From positions 186,001 through 250,000 of the forward strand of contig KN805373.1 of NCBI GenBank assembly GCA_000818945.1: DNA of 64,000 bases, written 5' to 3'. Both the position numbers and the translations under genes were made by a program. The stretch is from Schizochytrium sp. CCTCC M209059 (lineage: Eukaryota > Sar > Bigyra > Thraustochytrida > Thraustochytriidae). Positions 8,715-20,400 of this stretch are shown piece after piece (positions within the stretch are counted from its first letter, which is position 1; each line of letters begins with the position of its first letter). The notes under the pieces are model-generated. The model saw nothing but the letters and a program-made list of their open reading frames with translations. It was not told the DNA's origin and did no database searches.

Positions 8715-9410
8715 TTACTCGGCGGGTGCCTCCGGATTAGCAGTTTCTGGGGCAGCATCTGCGGGAGGCGGGACCTCGGTGCTGGCTCCTGGCGCAGGCG
8801 AAGCTGCGGCCTGCGCTGCGGCAGCGGCGGCCTGCTTGGCGTCCTTCTGAACCGGCATATAGAGCTTGAACTCGGGCGGGAGCTCGTCCTCGGAGTAAAG
8901 ACGGTCCGAGAAGTAAATGCGCCGAATGCGGCAGTTCGCATGAATCTGGACGCGGAGCGTCTCAATGTAGTTGGTGCCGTATGCCCGACGGCAAAAGTCG
9001 CTCAGGTTGAACTGAATCTGGTTCCAGCCCTCATCCAGCCGCATGGGCATGGTGCAAATGAACGGCTTGACGCGAGTACTCGACTGATAGTTGCTGGCGC
9101 GGAAGCGACGGCGCACGTTCTTGTCATCAAGAATCTGCACCTCAAAAGTAAAGTACTTTTTCAGGTTCTTGATGATCATCACGAGGAACGGAAGCTTGAT
9201 TCCGAGGGTTTTCTTGGCCTCCGCCGGGCAAGTGATATAGTTCGTACTCACGTTCGTGCCAATGATCTCCAGCACGCTCGACTGAATGTCCATGTCTGTG
9301 ATACGCTTAATGTGTCCATTGCGCACCTGCTTATCCCAAATCTGGAGAGGCTTGCTGCCGATGCTGTACAAGATCGAGAGGAAGCCCGATTGGTACGTGT
9401 TTCTGAACAT
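8715..9410 (-). CDS. CFAP20: CFAP20/BUG22 cilia and flagella associated protein
   Basis: 231 residues. The first about 190 residues are nearly universal in sequence: MFRNTYQSGFLSILYSIG at the start, then LPFLVMIIKNLKKYFTFE, RRRFRASNYQSSTRVKPF and DRLYSEDELPPEFKLY. CFAP20 is an inner-junction protein of the ciliary doublet microtubule, also found at centrioles, and its presence implies a motile flagellate stage. The start is certain by conservation. Unusually, the protein continues for about 40 residues beyond the normal end with an Ala/Pro/Glu-rich low-complexity tail. No intron is needed. Confidence 0.97.
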   Translation of the reverse strand: MFRNTYQSGFLSILYSIGSKPLQIWDKQVRNGHIKRITDMDIQSSVLEIIGTNVSTNYITCPAEAKKTLGIKLPFLVMIIKNLKKYFTFEVQILDDKNVRRRFRASNYQSSTRVKPFICTMPMRLDEGWNQIQFNLSDFCRRAYGTNYIETLRVQIHANCRIRRIYFSDRLYSEDELPPEFKLYMPVQKDAKQAAAAAAQAAASPAPGASTEVPPPADAAPETANPEAPAE

Positions 9411-10864
9411 GGTTGCGAGGTTGTCGAGAGCTCGCTCTTGTCTCTGCTCACCTCGCTACTTTGCTAGCTGACCAGCTAGATGCTCGAGATTTAATCTGCT
9501 CGTCGATTCGGAGTCGATGGGGCCCGGGGGAGGCGGCACAAGACGAACGCGTGGCGGACGCTTGCACAAGACGAGAGCAGCGTAGGGCCGAAATCCGCGC
9601 GACCCGTGGCGGCGACCGACAGGAGCGCGCAGCCGACCTTTGCGTCGCAAAACGAAGTGTGCTTTGATCGAATTCTGCTTCGCTCCTCGTTTTCTCAAAA
9701 CGGCGCCTTGTCTCGCTCTGCTTTTACGATTGGCCGGCACACCCCCTTTCCCCCACGATTGAATTCTATTGCTGATGCATACAATTTACTTGCGACAGGG
9801 CATCAACAACTGGAACGATTCTATTCTATAGCGCTAACTTCTATTTTCATCAATAATGAGCCGCTAGCTTTCGTGCAAGGCGGTACGGTCGGCTAGGCCG
9901 CTCCAATACCCCATAACGGACAAATCTTTCTTTGCTCTGGACAAGGCAGTATATGCAATGTGTCTGTCACTCACTGTCTCCTGTTTGTCCACTGGGCAGG
10001 ACAGCTCCTGGCTGTTGATCCAACGTCTCGCTACTTTTAGCGCGCGATTGCGCTGAGCGGATTTCTTGATTTGTCGAGGAACGATGCGAGCGCGAAGACT
10101 CGGCGGCCTCTTTATCTAAGAGGACAGAAGTCCACACCCCTTGCATGATCGATTCGTGTCAAAGTCGATCTCCATTTTGGCCTCGCGAGCGCAAATCCGC
10201 GCGGATCCGCGATCTCTACGCCTCCAATGGCCGACGGCCAGTCGCACTTCCGTCGACTCTGCGAATGCCAAAAAGAATAAAACAAAAGAAAACCTCCTCC
10301 TCCCCGCTGGCACCCAAAAAAACGAAACGGATCTCCCGCGCACCTCTTTCCCGTATTTCCGGATGCTTCTCCCGGCATTCCTGTTCGCTAGCACAGGTGC
10401 GGGCGCGTGCTCTTTACCGTCTAGTAACATAAGCACTTCGATATCTTTGTTTATTGAGTATACAAGATTTGAGTCTACGTGTAGTACAAGACATGATCCT
10501 GTATCAGGCCTAAAGTTGACTGCCGCGATGCAAGTGGACCAAAGGTGGCCGCAAGTGCGAAAGGAGCGCAGCGCAAGTGGAGTATCCCGACCGCCGGCTC
10601 CGACCCGTATGAAACGAGGCACGCACGGGATTCGCGCGCGCGACCCGGGTCCGGTCCGAGGCGAGCGTCCACATGGCGTCCAATCCGCCGCGCAGACCGC
10701 CGCCGCGAGCGCGCGCTTTGCTCCGCCCGCCGCGCAGAGACCCCGCCCGGCCCTCGCGCGTGCGTGCGTGCGGCCTTTCATTCCACCCGCGTGGGTGCGC
10801 GTGCGCGTGTGTCCGGGCGCGCGCGACGCGGATCGAGCGAGGGACGGGACGCGACGAGCCGGCC
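9411..10864. other. Divergent promoter region
   Basis: 1.45 kb between the CFAP20 and CCDC6-like starts. AT-richer in the middle (9760-9880) and strongly GC-rich near 10600-10860. No ORF with protein-like composition, no recognisable RNA gene. Confidence 0.45.
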
Positions 10865-11473
10865 ATGGCGCAGAAACTCGTGAATGGGGCGGAGATGCCG
10901 GCCGCCGAGACGCCCGCGTCCGGGCTCGACAGCGGCGACCTGCTGGACGCCGAGCGCCGCAAGAACGCGGCGCTCACTGACGAGCTCGCGGCCCTGCGCG
11001 CGCAGCTTCTCAAGAACAGCGTCGAGGCCGAGGCCGAGGAGGAGTTTCTCATCAACAAGCTCAACAAGAAACTCGACCAGCTCGTACGCGAAAAGGAGCG
11101 TCTCGCGCAGGAGGTCGAGCGCGAGGAGGAGCTCATCACCAACACCCTCCAAAAGCAGCTTACCCAGCTTCGCAAGGACAAGATCGATCTGGAGAACAAG
11201 CTGGAGCAAGAGCAAGAGTGCATGGTGAACAAACTGCAGCGCCGTGTCGCCGTTCTCGAAAAGGAAAAGGACGATGCCCAGCGCAGGCGTCGTGAGGAGC
11301 GACGCCGTGAGAGCGAGTTCATGCTCGAGTGCCTTGCTACAATTAACGCCGAGGCCGATAAGGGACCAGCAGATGGTCCCCTTGTTGCCTTGCAGCGCAA
11401 GATGCTCGTTCGCCAGTCCCAGCTTAAGGAGCGCAAGGACTCGACGGTCTCAACGGTCTCCATGGAGCCGTGA
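10865..11473 (+). CDS. CCDC6-like coiled-coil protein
   Basis: 202 residues from the ATG at 10865. That ATG has a GCC-purine context, and the in-frame upstream extension is Arg/Pro-rich simple sequence. From about residue 25 to 155 it is a continuous coiled coil. Its centre is three 29-residue units marked by EEEFLINKL (58-66), EEELITNTL (87-95) and EQECMVNKL (116-124), each followed by a L-x6-L-x3-K pattern. This internal repeat is the signature of the CCDC6 (DUF2046) domain. Animal CCDC6 is a larger cytosolic/nuclear scaffold involved in stress and checkpoint signalling. This protein keeps only the repeat core and a short Ser/Thr tail, so a shared molecular role is inference. Confidence 0.75.
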   Translation: MAQKLVNGAEMPAAETPASGLDSGDLLDAERRKNAALTDELAALRAQLLKNSVEAEAEEEFLINKLNKKLDQLVREKERLAQEVEREEELITNTLQKQLTQLRKDKIDLENKLEQEQECMVNKLQRRVAVLEKEKDDAQRRRREERRRESEFMLECLATINAEADKGPADGPLVALQRKMLVRQSQLKERKDSTVSTVSMEP

Positions 11474-11750
11474 GTCCTCTCTTATGGTCACGCGTGAGGG
11501 CGCACCGGCGCCTCATTTTAAGATAAAAGCCAAAAGTATCGTCTCTTAGCGGGGCGTGAATCGGTTGGGCCGCCCGCTGCGCAAGCGTTGCGCACCCGAC
11601 CCAAGCAAGCAGATTATCATCGTCACCCTTACTACTTATTATTGAAATTGTATAAAGTGTTCCTACGTTCACACGAAATATGGCTTCACATGCAGACAAA
11701 TTGAGCATGCATTTGAAAAAAAATTGCTCCAGGAGACTTGCTTCATACGT

Positions 11751-11967
11751 TCTCTTTCACTCTGTACAGATAGAGAGACGAGTTAAAGATTGCATTCGAG
11801 GTCTTGTTGCTCTGCACATTGCATGATCTCTTTCCATCTGTACAGATAGAGAAACCGTTAGAAAAACGCATTCGAGGTCTCTATTGCTGCATATGATTTC
11901 TTCCATCTGTACAGATAGAGAGACATATTCAAGATATATTGAAAGTCTTGCTTCAGGAGACTTGCTG
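11751..11967. repeat. Three ~70-76 bp tandem units with ATCTGTACAGAT palindrome
   Basis: Units start near 11751, 11827 and 11896. Each has CTCTTTC-like DNA, then the palindrome (A)TCTGTACAGAT followed by AGAGA. The first two also share GCATTCGAGGTCT. Two palindromes are perfect 12-mers (11836-11847, 11905-11916); the first (11760-11771) differs at its first base. Confidence 0.85.
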
Positions 11968-12311
11968 CATACGATCTCTTTCTATTTGCAGGGATGAATC
12001 ACTTCCTCTCCAAGCTCACTCAAATCTTCGACGACCGTGCGTTCAAGCAAAGTACTAAAGACCTAAGCCCAAACACAAGCCCTTTTCTTGTTCTTCACAT
12101 TTTGACACTTACTAGCACACTCAAGATTCTCCTTACGCTCCATACGATCTCTTTCCATTTGCACGGATAGATCACTTCCTTTCCAAACTCACCCAAGCCT
12201 CCGACGACCGCGCGTTCAAGCAAAGTACTAAAGGCCTACGCTTAAACACAAGCTATTTTCTTCTTCTTCACATGTTGACACTTACTAGTACACTCAAGAT
12301 TTTCCTTTCGC
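11968..12311. repeat. Two 173-bp tandem direct repeats
   Basis: Copy 1 starts at CATACGATCTCTTTC (11968) and copy 2 at the same words (12141). Both continue through ATCACTTCCT, CGCGTTCAAGCAAAGTACTAAA or close variants, and TTGACACTTACTAG, ending near the EF-hand gene stop. Confidence 0.9.
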
Positions 12312-12341
12312 ATGGACGTAGATCATCTGGCTGGCTACTCT

Positions 12342-13025
12342 TCACACGTACGGGCCCACGCGGACCGACGAAAGTGAAAGATGCCGAGTTTGCCTCTTTC
12401 GTAACGCCTCAAACTCGGCCACCTGCGATCGCGCGAGGCGCAAGCGCTCCATGTGTACATTAAAGTGCTTTCCAGACTCGGAGTCGGCACTCCGATTAGC
12501 CGGCTTTTCCGGTGCAGAGGTTGGTTTTGCCACGCGCCGGACCTCGATTGGCTCCTCTGCAGGTCGCACACGCACTCGCCCGCCTGCGCCGCTTTCATCG
12601 TATTCTAAGCGAAAGCCACGGTTCCTCTCTGCGTCTCTGCTTTCACTGAGCCGAACATTTCGCGGGCTCGCTCTGACTTCACGCATGGATGGGGCCGCCG
12701 GCTCCACCATTGGACGTGGAGACGGCGAGGTCTGCTTTTCTTGCTCATGTTCGCGATCGAGTCGCCGCTTGTAAAACTCAATCGTCGCGTCTTGTACAGC
12801 AGACTGCAAGGTCGTGAGATCCAAGAGAATCTGGCCCTCTGGTACCCGCAAGGGTGCTTGCGCCATTGTGGGAGCAGATGGCTTGACAAAATTTTCTGCA
12901 GGAGATACCGTTCGTTGTCTCCTCATGGGTCTCTGAGTGGCACCAGCGTTTGACCATCCTTCCGGAACCCTTACCTGGCGCACGCGAACATGACCCCCCC
13001 TCTCGTCCGAGACGAGTGTGCCCTT

Positions 13026-13056
<31 letters not shown>

Positions 13057-15368
13057 TCTTCCTCAAAATAGGACTGAGCGCGACGAAGTTTCGCGGCAAG
13101 CTCGCGTAGCTCTTGAGGCCCAACACGAATTGAAACGCTTGATGCCACGCTCCGAGCGTCTTCGTCGCCGCCGCCACCGGCGGCTTCATGGGGAAAATGA
13201 CCAGGTGCGGGCTCCTCACGAGCTGGATTCGGTGACTCTCGGCGCGAGTACGGGCTTCCCCTTCGCTGCTCCTCCTCAAAAGAACGTGCTTTGGAGCGAA
13301 CCCGAGCAGTCTGATGACGCTCGAACGGCCTCTCTTTCTCATGGTGCTGCGTGTGTTCCATGTGGTGATGTTCGCTCTGTGAGGCTTCTCGAGCTGCAGC
13401 TGGCGCTGGAACAAAGACGTCAAAAGCTTTGACGAGATCTGCAAAGTTCAAGTGCTGCGAGGAAAGTTCGAGCAAACCACATGCTTTCAGCACGTGCTCA
13501 TCAGTCAACGTCAAGGGCTGTCCGCTCCACTGCGCAAAATCCTCAAGCAGGCGTCGCGCATCTTCCACGCAAATAAGGCCGTCCCCGTTCCAGTCTCGGG
13601 CGTCAAAGGCGTTCTGAAGGGCTTCATATGCTGGTCCAAGCGCGACTGCATCAACGGTACTGGATCGCCATGCGCGCAAGCGCGCTGGGTCCCTTTCAAA
13701 GTCATTTGCGAGGCGAAGACGTGCGGTCAAAAGGTCGATACTTTCGTCTAAATCGTCGGGAAGTGGAGGCAGGCCCTCATTGTTTGAAGAGCGAAGCTGA
13801 GCAGCAAGCTTGGCCACAACTTGCTCCTTCATGGTCAAGAGCTCGCCGTCAATTTCTCTCGTCTTCTTTGTGCTCCGTACCGATTGTCTTCCTTGCGCAC
13901 CGTCTGCGCCAAGTCGCTTCTTGAGACACAAAAGAGCGACGTCGAGGTCCTCAGCAATATTTGCTGCGTGAGATGCGTCGCGCCCATAGGCACTGCGAAG
14001 CCCTGCTGCAGACGAAATGGAAAGCCGTGCACCCTCATCCATCTCCCCACCGGCATCCGTTGCTTTGCCTCGCTCCAAAATCCGCAAAATTGAATTGTGG
14101 TCCTCCGTACCGGCAAGCACATGCTGAAACTCCTTCGGATACTGTCCAGGTCGCTCCGCGGCAAGAGCACGCATGGTTGTCTTCCAAGGTCGAGACGATT
14201 CAGACATATCATGCACTGCGAAGCCCTTGACATTATTTCGAGCTTCTTGCGACAAAAGCTCTGCGCGGAGGAGCTCGATACCTCTCGCGTCATCATCCGA
14301 TTGATCGACTTGAGGAGAAGGCAAGTCCTGCTCACTTTCGTCTGTATTTGGTTGCTGCAAGGAAGGAGAGAGAGCCTGTGCAGAGTCGGGCTCCATTTCG
14401 CCAGCTCTTCCGTCCTCGAACGTGTTTCCACGATGAATCGAGAAGGCGTACATGGCAGCCTCAAGATCGCTCGTGATGGTCGCGACGGAAGCCGACGAGG
14501 TGGCGCGATCTCTCGCTTCTTGACTGACATTTCGGCTCGCCGAGGTGCGTACTCTAAAGATAGGCCGGTCCGCCGTCTCGTTCTCCTCTCGCAGATCTTC
14601 CTCTTTTGCATTCTCATTTGCATCGTCATCGTCGTCTTCCACATCGTCATCGTCGTCATGCGTAATGACAACAATCTTTTCAAGATCGCGCATCTTGCGT
14701 CTTGCGGCGTCAATCGCACTGCGCATGCTTTGCGCGGCCATTGGGTCTTCCAGCGCGACGGTGACCTTGCGGGGACTCGAGGATTTCGAAGAAATGCCAT
14801 CTGGATGCATTTCATGCACAATGACCTCGTCGTCATCGTCGGAGTCAGAATCGTCAGATTCGGAGTCGGATGCAGCGACATCGACATCGGCACGAAGAGC
14901 GTGTTCGAAATCGCTGTCGCCACTCACGTCGTTGAGCTTGCGATACTCGACAAGACCGCCTGGGCGTTCATTTGACTGGACACGGTCCCGTCGCTGCCGA
15001 CGTGGGCTTCGACGCGACTCTCGTCCCGACATATCTAGACTGAGTCGTGCGGCGGCGAGCTCCTCGACATCGCGAGCAATCAAGTCGTCAAGGGTCTCGA
15101 CACCACGAAATCCTCTGCCAGCCTTTTGGCGCGAGCGAGGCGAAAGCGGACCTGGCTGCTGCCACGTGTACTCGTCATCGTCGTCGTCGTCGGCGGTGGC
15201 GGCGGCGGCGTCCCCCTTCCCATCATCCATGAGTCTGCTTTTTCGCAGTTCAATGTCAAAATCTCGCTGACCTCTACGCTGGCCTTTACGCTCTCGCGCG
15301 TCTTTTTGTTGATGCTGCTCCTGCTGCTGTTGTTGCTGACGGCGGGAGGTCCACCAAAAATTGTCCAT
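12342..15368 (-). CDS. Large low-complexity protein with a single EF-hand
   Basis: 1008 residues, mostly disordered: poly-Gln near residue 11, several Asp/Glu/Ser clusters (about 58-66, 165-182, 236-250, and about 770), and many Arg/Ser/Pro segments. One ordered part is visible at about 575-655, where F588 is followed by the EF-hand loop D592-W-N594-G-D596-G597-L-I599-C-V-E-D603. Calcium ligands are in place at positions 1, 3 and 5, with Asp rather than Glu at position 12. The partner segment (about 620-655) has the helix pattern but no ligand residues. A calcium-responsive regulatory or scaffold protein is possible. No family recognised. The frame is open throughout with coding-like codon use, so it is one exon. 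Confidence 0.7.
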
Positions 15369-17403
15369 GGAGCTCGCGCTGCTGTTGTATTTGACATAAC
15401 ATTCGACAACCCAGCCCGATGTGTTTGTTCATTTTTTTTTTCGTCATCTCAACGTTAGTCGTTCCTGCTCCTTTTTTCAACTTGCATCCCATTCCTATCC
15501 ATTCTTCTCTTGCAATTTCAATTCCAAGCAAGCTGTCACTTACCTCGCGGATCGTTTGCGCGTCGCTGGATCCGTCGGTTCCGATGTCCGAAAGCGATGG
15601 ATCATCTGCGCAATCGTGCTGCCTCGTGTGTCATTCATGGCGCCCCCGTTCAGGAACTGCTCTCCGGTGACGGTCGGGACACCCCCAATTCCTTTTTTTC
15701 CCCTACAAATATCTTCGTTGCGCGGTCCCTTGCTCTCAATGGACGGACGCTAGCGCGCTGTGCTTGCGCGCTTACTTCCTGCGCTCGTGTCAAAGGACCA
15801 AAAGGGCTGGGTGCTCTCCTCTGCTGCCGTCCGTCCACCAGGGCCGAGCGTTATTCTTTCTTGCTCGGCCTGGGCGCCTCCGTGCCTGTCGCGCGGAGCC
15901 GGACCACGTACGTATTCCGACCGCGTCGACGTCGGCGTCGGCGTCGCCGTCGCGGTCGGCTTCTCGCCCGCGCCGAGCGTGGCCGCGCGCCGCCGCGCCG
16001 AGCGGTCGCCTGGCGCGCTTTTTCGCGCCTTTTCCGCGCCTGCTTGTGCGCCCTCAACCGATCACACGCGCGCTTCTCGGCGCCGCGCTTCCGCCCGTCG
16101 ACTTTCTGTGGCGAGTCGGGAGGGAAGAAGTGGACCTGCAACGCACGTGGGCGGCGATCATATCGTGCGCGTCGCCGATGGCGAGCGCATGGGCGGGCGG
16201 CAGGTTGGTTGTCTTCGCCGCCAAAGTCGATCTCAGCTGTTTTTGCTTGTGGGAGCAGGAGGTGGCGGCCGGTGGAAGCTACTTCTTCGACTGGAGGGGC
16301 CCGGCCGGCCGTTGCAACGAGGAAGAACGTGAAGAATGAAATGGTCCGTCAGCAAGCTGAGCAGCGCGGACAAGCGCCGTCAATGGGAGAGGGCGTGCGT
16401 TGGAGAGTCTGGGTTGATGGGGTGCGGAATGAGGAGAGAAAGGGCACGGTGGTTTTGGGGGTGTCAGGGAAAGAAGACGTGTCTCTCAAAAGGATCAGAT
16501 GTGGAGCGCACGACCCTTTGTATCTTGCGAACGGTTGTCAGAGTGTCGCTGATCTCGTAAACGTCTTTTGTTATCCAGCCCCCTTGAAGATTCCACAAGC
16601 CAGACTTGCCACACGATCGTTCTCTGCTCGCTGCAGAGTACAAAGCGCTGGGCGTTCCCTTCTTCGCTATAAGTTATCTTGGGGCTCGGTCTCCTTGCTC
16701 ACGTAAACCAGTGGTAAGGTTTTTTGAGTGAATCGAATGCAACTGGCGAGCGGCCACGACAGATTTTCGAACGTGAATCATCTTGGAAAGTTGTACAGAT
16801 TGCAAGCAGGAACGCTACAGATGAGCGTGGTTTAGCACATTTCCTATCAAGAAAAGCATCGACAAGTCGTTCTTGCTTTCTCTTCATGGAAAAAGAATGC
16901 TGTCATGCGGATAGTATGAGACGAGACGACACGCCGAGACGCCATTCTATTCTAGTTTAAAATTCTTGTGCAAGGTAAAGCGTTCGCAAACGTATCCTTT
17001 GCCAGACCTATCGCCGTTTATGCAGGACTTTTCTCTTATTTGAAAAGTATGAACTTGCTCGCAACATGTTTGTACTTTATTCGGCACGAAAGATTTACCC
17101 TTTTTTTAGTTACGACAATGATTACGGCAACGAATGGTGTCGCGCATCCCTCGGCGCTGTCAACAATGCTGTGGAATCCAATCCCTCAGGCACGCCTGCA
17201 GTGGCCCGTAAAGTCCCGAGTGTCACTGGTAAATGGCAGCTCAGTGCCCTTGTCAACGGATAGGCGGAAAAAGGGGGTTCCATGCTTGCACGAAGACGAA
17301 ACGTGGCCGTCGAGGGAGGCGCGGGGCGCGCGCACGGCCGAAAAGGCGGCGGCGGCGGAAGTGGCGGCGGCGACGACGACGGCAGTGACGAGCGCGTGAC
17401 ACC
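15369..17403. other. Divergent promoter region, 2 kb
   Basis: Lies between the EF-hand gene and kinesin starts. It has a GC-rich block (15900-16280) with GTCGGC-type repeats and an AT-richer block (16700-17130). ORFs of up to 398 codons in the GC-rich block translate as Arg/Ala/Ser low complexity and overlap each other in all frames, so I do not call a gene. Confidence 0.45.
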
Positions 17404-20400
17404 ATGGAGCACAAGGTCGTAAATGATTACACCAAGGGCACCTCGACGGGCAACGATCACATTAAGGTTTTCGTGCGAGCTCGACCTCCCAATGATGGTG
17501 GCGAGGCGCCCAAGGACATGTGGACGCACAGTCCGAAGGGAAACCCGGGCAAACTTAGCATCAAGGACCCTTCGCGCCATGTCGGCGAACACGCGTTTCT
17601 CTTTGATGGCGTCCTTTGGTGCACAAACTCGCAAGAATCAGTCTTTCAAAGTGTCGCCAAGCCGCTCGTGGAGCACTGCTTGAGCGGCTACAACGGCTGT
17701 TGCTTTGCTTATGGACAGACGGGATCTGGGAAAACATATTCCATGTTCGGCGAAAAGGGTGCCAAGAGAGGCATCATTCCTCGCTGCGTTGATCAGATCT
17801 TTTCTTTTGCCGAGCGCGAGCAACGCAAGAACAAACATATTAGCATCAAGGTCGAGGTGTCCTTTCTTGAAATGTACTGCGATGAAATTCGAGATCTCGG
17901 ACGCGCATACGTCGACAAGGAGGAAGAGAAAATACACAAGAAAATGAAAACTTCAGAGTGGTACCTCGAAAAATTGAGGAGTCGATCTTCCTTTGCGAGC
18001 TCACCGCCGCCGGAACTGAATGGCACGGCGCGCGACAAATCAGACGACGGTCTGCAGATTCACGAAGACTTTGAGGGCAATGTCTTTGTCAAGGATTTGG
18101 CCGTCATTCCCGTCGTCAAGGCATCCGAGGTCCTCGAGATCGTTGAACGGGGCTTCCGGCTCCGTGCGACCCATGGAACCAAGATGAACGAATACTCGTC
18201 GCGATCGCATTCCGTTTTCACCGTGCGTGTGACGCAGCGCGACGCTTCAGAGAAGACGACAGTCGTAGGCGTCCTAAATTTGGTCGATCTCGCCGGAAGC
18301 GAACGACTGGGCAAAAGTGAATCCGAGGGCCAACGAATGCGAGAAACACTCTTTATCAACAGCTCGCTTAGTGCCCTCGGCAAAGTTGCAGCAGCGCTTG
18401 ATCCCTCAACACCTAGCGCCTATATTCCATATCGAGACTCCAAGCTCACACGTTTGCTTCAGAACTCGCTCGGTGGCAATGCGCATACGTCAGTTATTGC
18501 AACCCTGAACCCGACTCGTGTCAACTACGAAGAATGTCTCTGCACACTTCAGTTTGCAAACCGATGTCGTGCCGTTGTCAACCAGCCTCGCATCAACTAT
18601 CTCGAGGGTTCGGGTCGTGGTCTCCTGCAGGCGGCAATTCGACGGCTTCAGAGTCAAGTTCGAAGACTACGTTTTCTGATGGCCATTCTCTTGGCGAAAA
18701 AGAATAAGCAGCTCGCCGACATTTTGCGAGAGCTCGGTCACGGTGAAGTCCAAGTTCTCAACGACGGCCGAGTGCGTATGGCCGATGGTCGTGTTCTTGG
18801 TAATACTATCGATGTTGCCGCTATTGAAAAGCAAGTGTCAAACGCTCTTGCTGCCCGTGATGCCTCCGAGGGCCGAAGCCCTGGATCCCCCACGGATAGT
18901 GTGCTCGGAGGAGGTGCCGGAGGCGGAGGGGTGAGTGGCCTCGACAGTATGGGCAGTTTTGATCTTGCGAACCTGGAGGCCTCGCCTTTTTTTAACTCTA
19001 TTCTTGGCGGCGATGGTGCCGTCAATCCTGGCGAAGACTCGGGCGGCAATCTCAGTGACGGTGACGACGAAGATGATGAAGAGGCAGCACAATGGGATGC
19101 ACTTGGCACAAGTGGCGCTTTGCTGCGGGGCAAAATGCGAAGACTTCGGTTGAAGATGAAGAATGAGAGGACCGATCGCGCCTACGCAGACGACCGCGTG
19201 AAAAGCCTCAAAAGCGAACTGCGCACGTCCGAAACAACGCGAAAAAACGATGCTGAGCGATACGCAAAAGAGTCTCGTAGGCTCCGTGACGAAGTTGCGA
19301 GCTTGCGAAAGGATCTCGTCGATACGCGGAGTACCGCAAAGAGCAAAATGGTAGTCATGCGGCGAGAACTGGAGGCCAGAATTGAAGCCGTCATGCAAAA
19401 CTCAAAGCAATTGCAGCAAAGTACGCAACAACATCTCATGCAAGTCCCCAGCGCCCTCAAGGTTGACTCCGCCAAGCTCGAGAAAGCGCGCAAGCAAGTG
19501 GCGCGACTCTCAGAGACAATGAGTAAAAAACATGCTGAGCACATTCGTGTTTTGCTGGACGCCAACCAAGTTCAAGTCGCCAATGTGCAGCAACAAGCAG
19601 AATACTGGGTCATGCAAAAGGACCTCGAATGTCGCCGCTTTGTTGCTGACTTTAATGCCTACCATCGAAAACGAACTACGGAGGTCAAGGACCTGCGTCG
19701 CGAGCTCGATGTCCTGTATGATTACGCCAATGTGCTTGCGCGCACTTTTAACAAGATGCAACGCGGGCACTACAAAATTCGCGTGACTTCGCGCGAGGAT
19801 CTCTTGCAAGAGGTACTTGTGCGTTCCGATGAAGTACCCAAGGCACCAGCCCTTCGCTTTCGCAAGCTCAAACACCAGGCCAAAGTCTTGCATTCTTTTA
19901 TCAGGGATGCGGAAAAGGAAGCTGCACCTAGCGCCACGGCATCGTCTGCTACTTCCGGCTCTGCTGCTGCTCTATCCTGTCTCGAAAAAGTGTCTAGCGC
20001 ACTCCGCTCAAACAATGTCACGAATAATCCGGAATCTGCGGTCATTGGGTCGCGAAGCGATTCCAAAGATGTAGATGGTCTGCCAGAGGTAGGTTCCCTC
20101 CTGAACAACGTCGAATTTCAAGGGGTCCGCCTTGATGCTGATACCGCAGCCATGGATGAGCACGAGCTTCGGACGCTTGTGTCTGCTCTTCGAAAATACA
20201 CAAGGTCTGATGCAGCGCAACGCGTCATTGAGGAGAATTTGCTCGCTCGCGTTTCAGATCATCCCACGGTTGCATACATTCGCACGCTCGAGGAAGGCCT
20301 GCAAACGTATAAGCAATCGTACGAGGCCGAAGCTGCTCAGCACAAGTCTTTACGCGTTGCGTTTGACAGTATGCAGCGCCGGCAACGACGGCAAGAAAAG

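Larger units (their letters stand above)
11474..12341. other. Convergent 3' region filled with tandem duplications
   Basis: 868 bp between the CCDC6-like and EF-hand gene stops, with no ORF of note. The right two thirds are built from two nested families of direct repeats, listed separately. Confidence 0.7.

Noticed and set aside
11751..12311. Regular repeats that might suggest a CRISPR-like array
   Set aside because: Units are contiguous tandem duplications with similar 'spacers', in a eukaryotic nuclear context.
15510..16706. 398-codon plus-strand open frame upstream of kinesin
   Set aside because: Arg/Ala/Ser-rich in all frames of a GC-rich stretch, with no conserved segment and no suitable start context.
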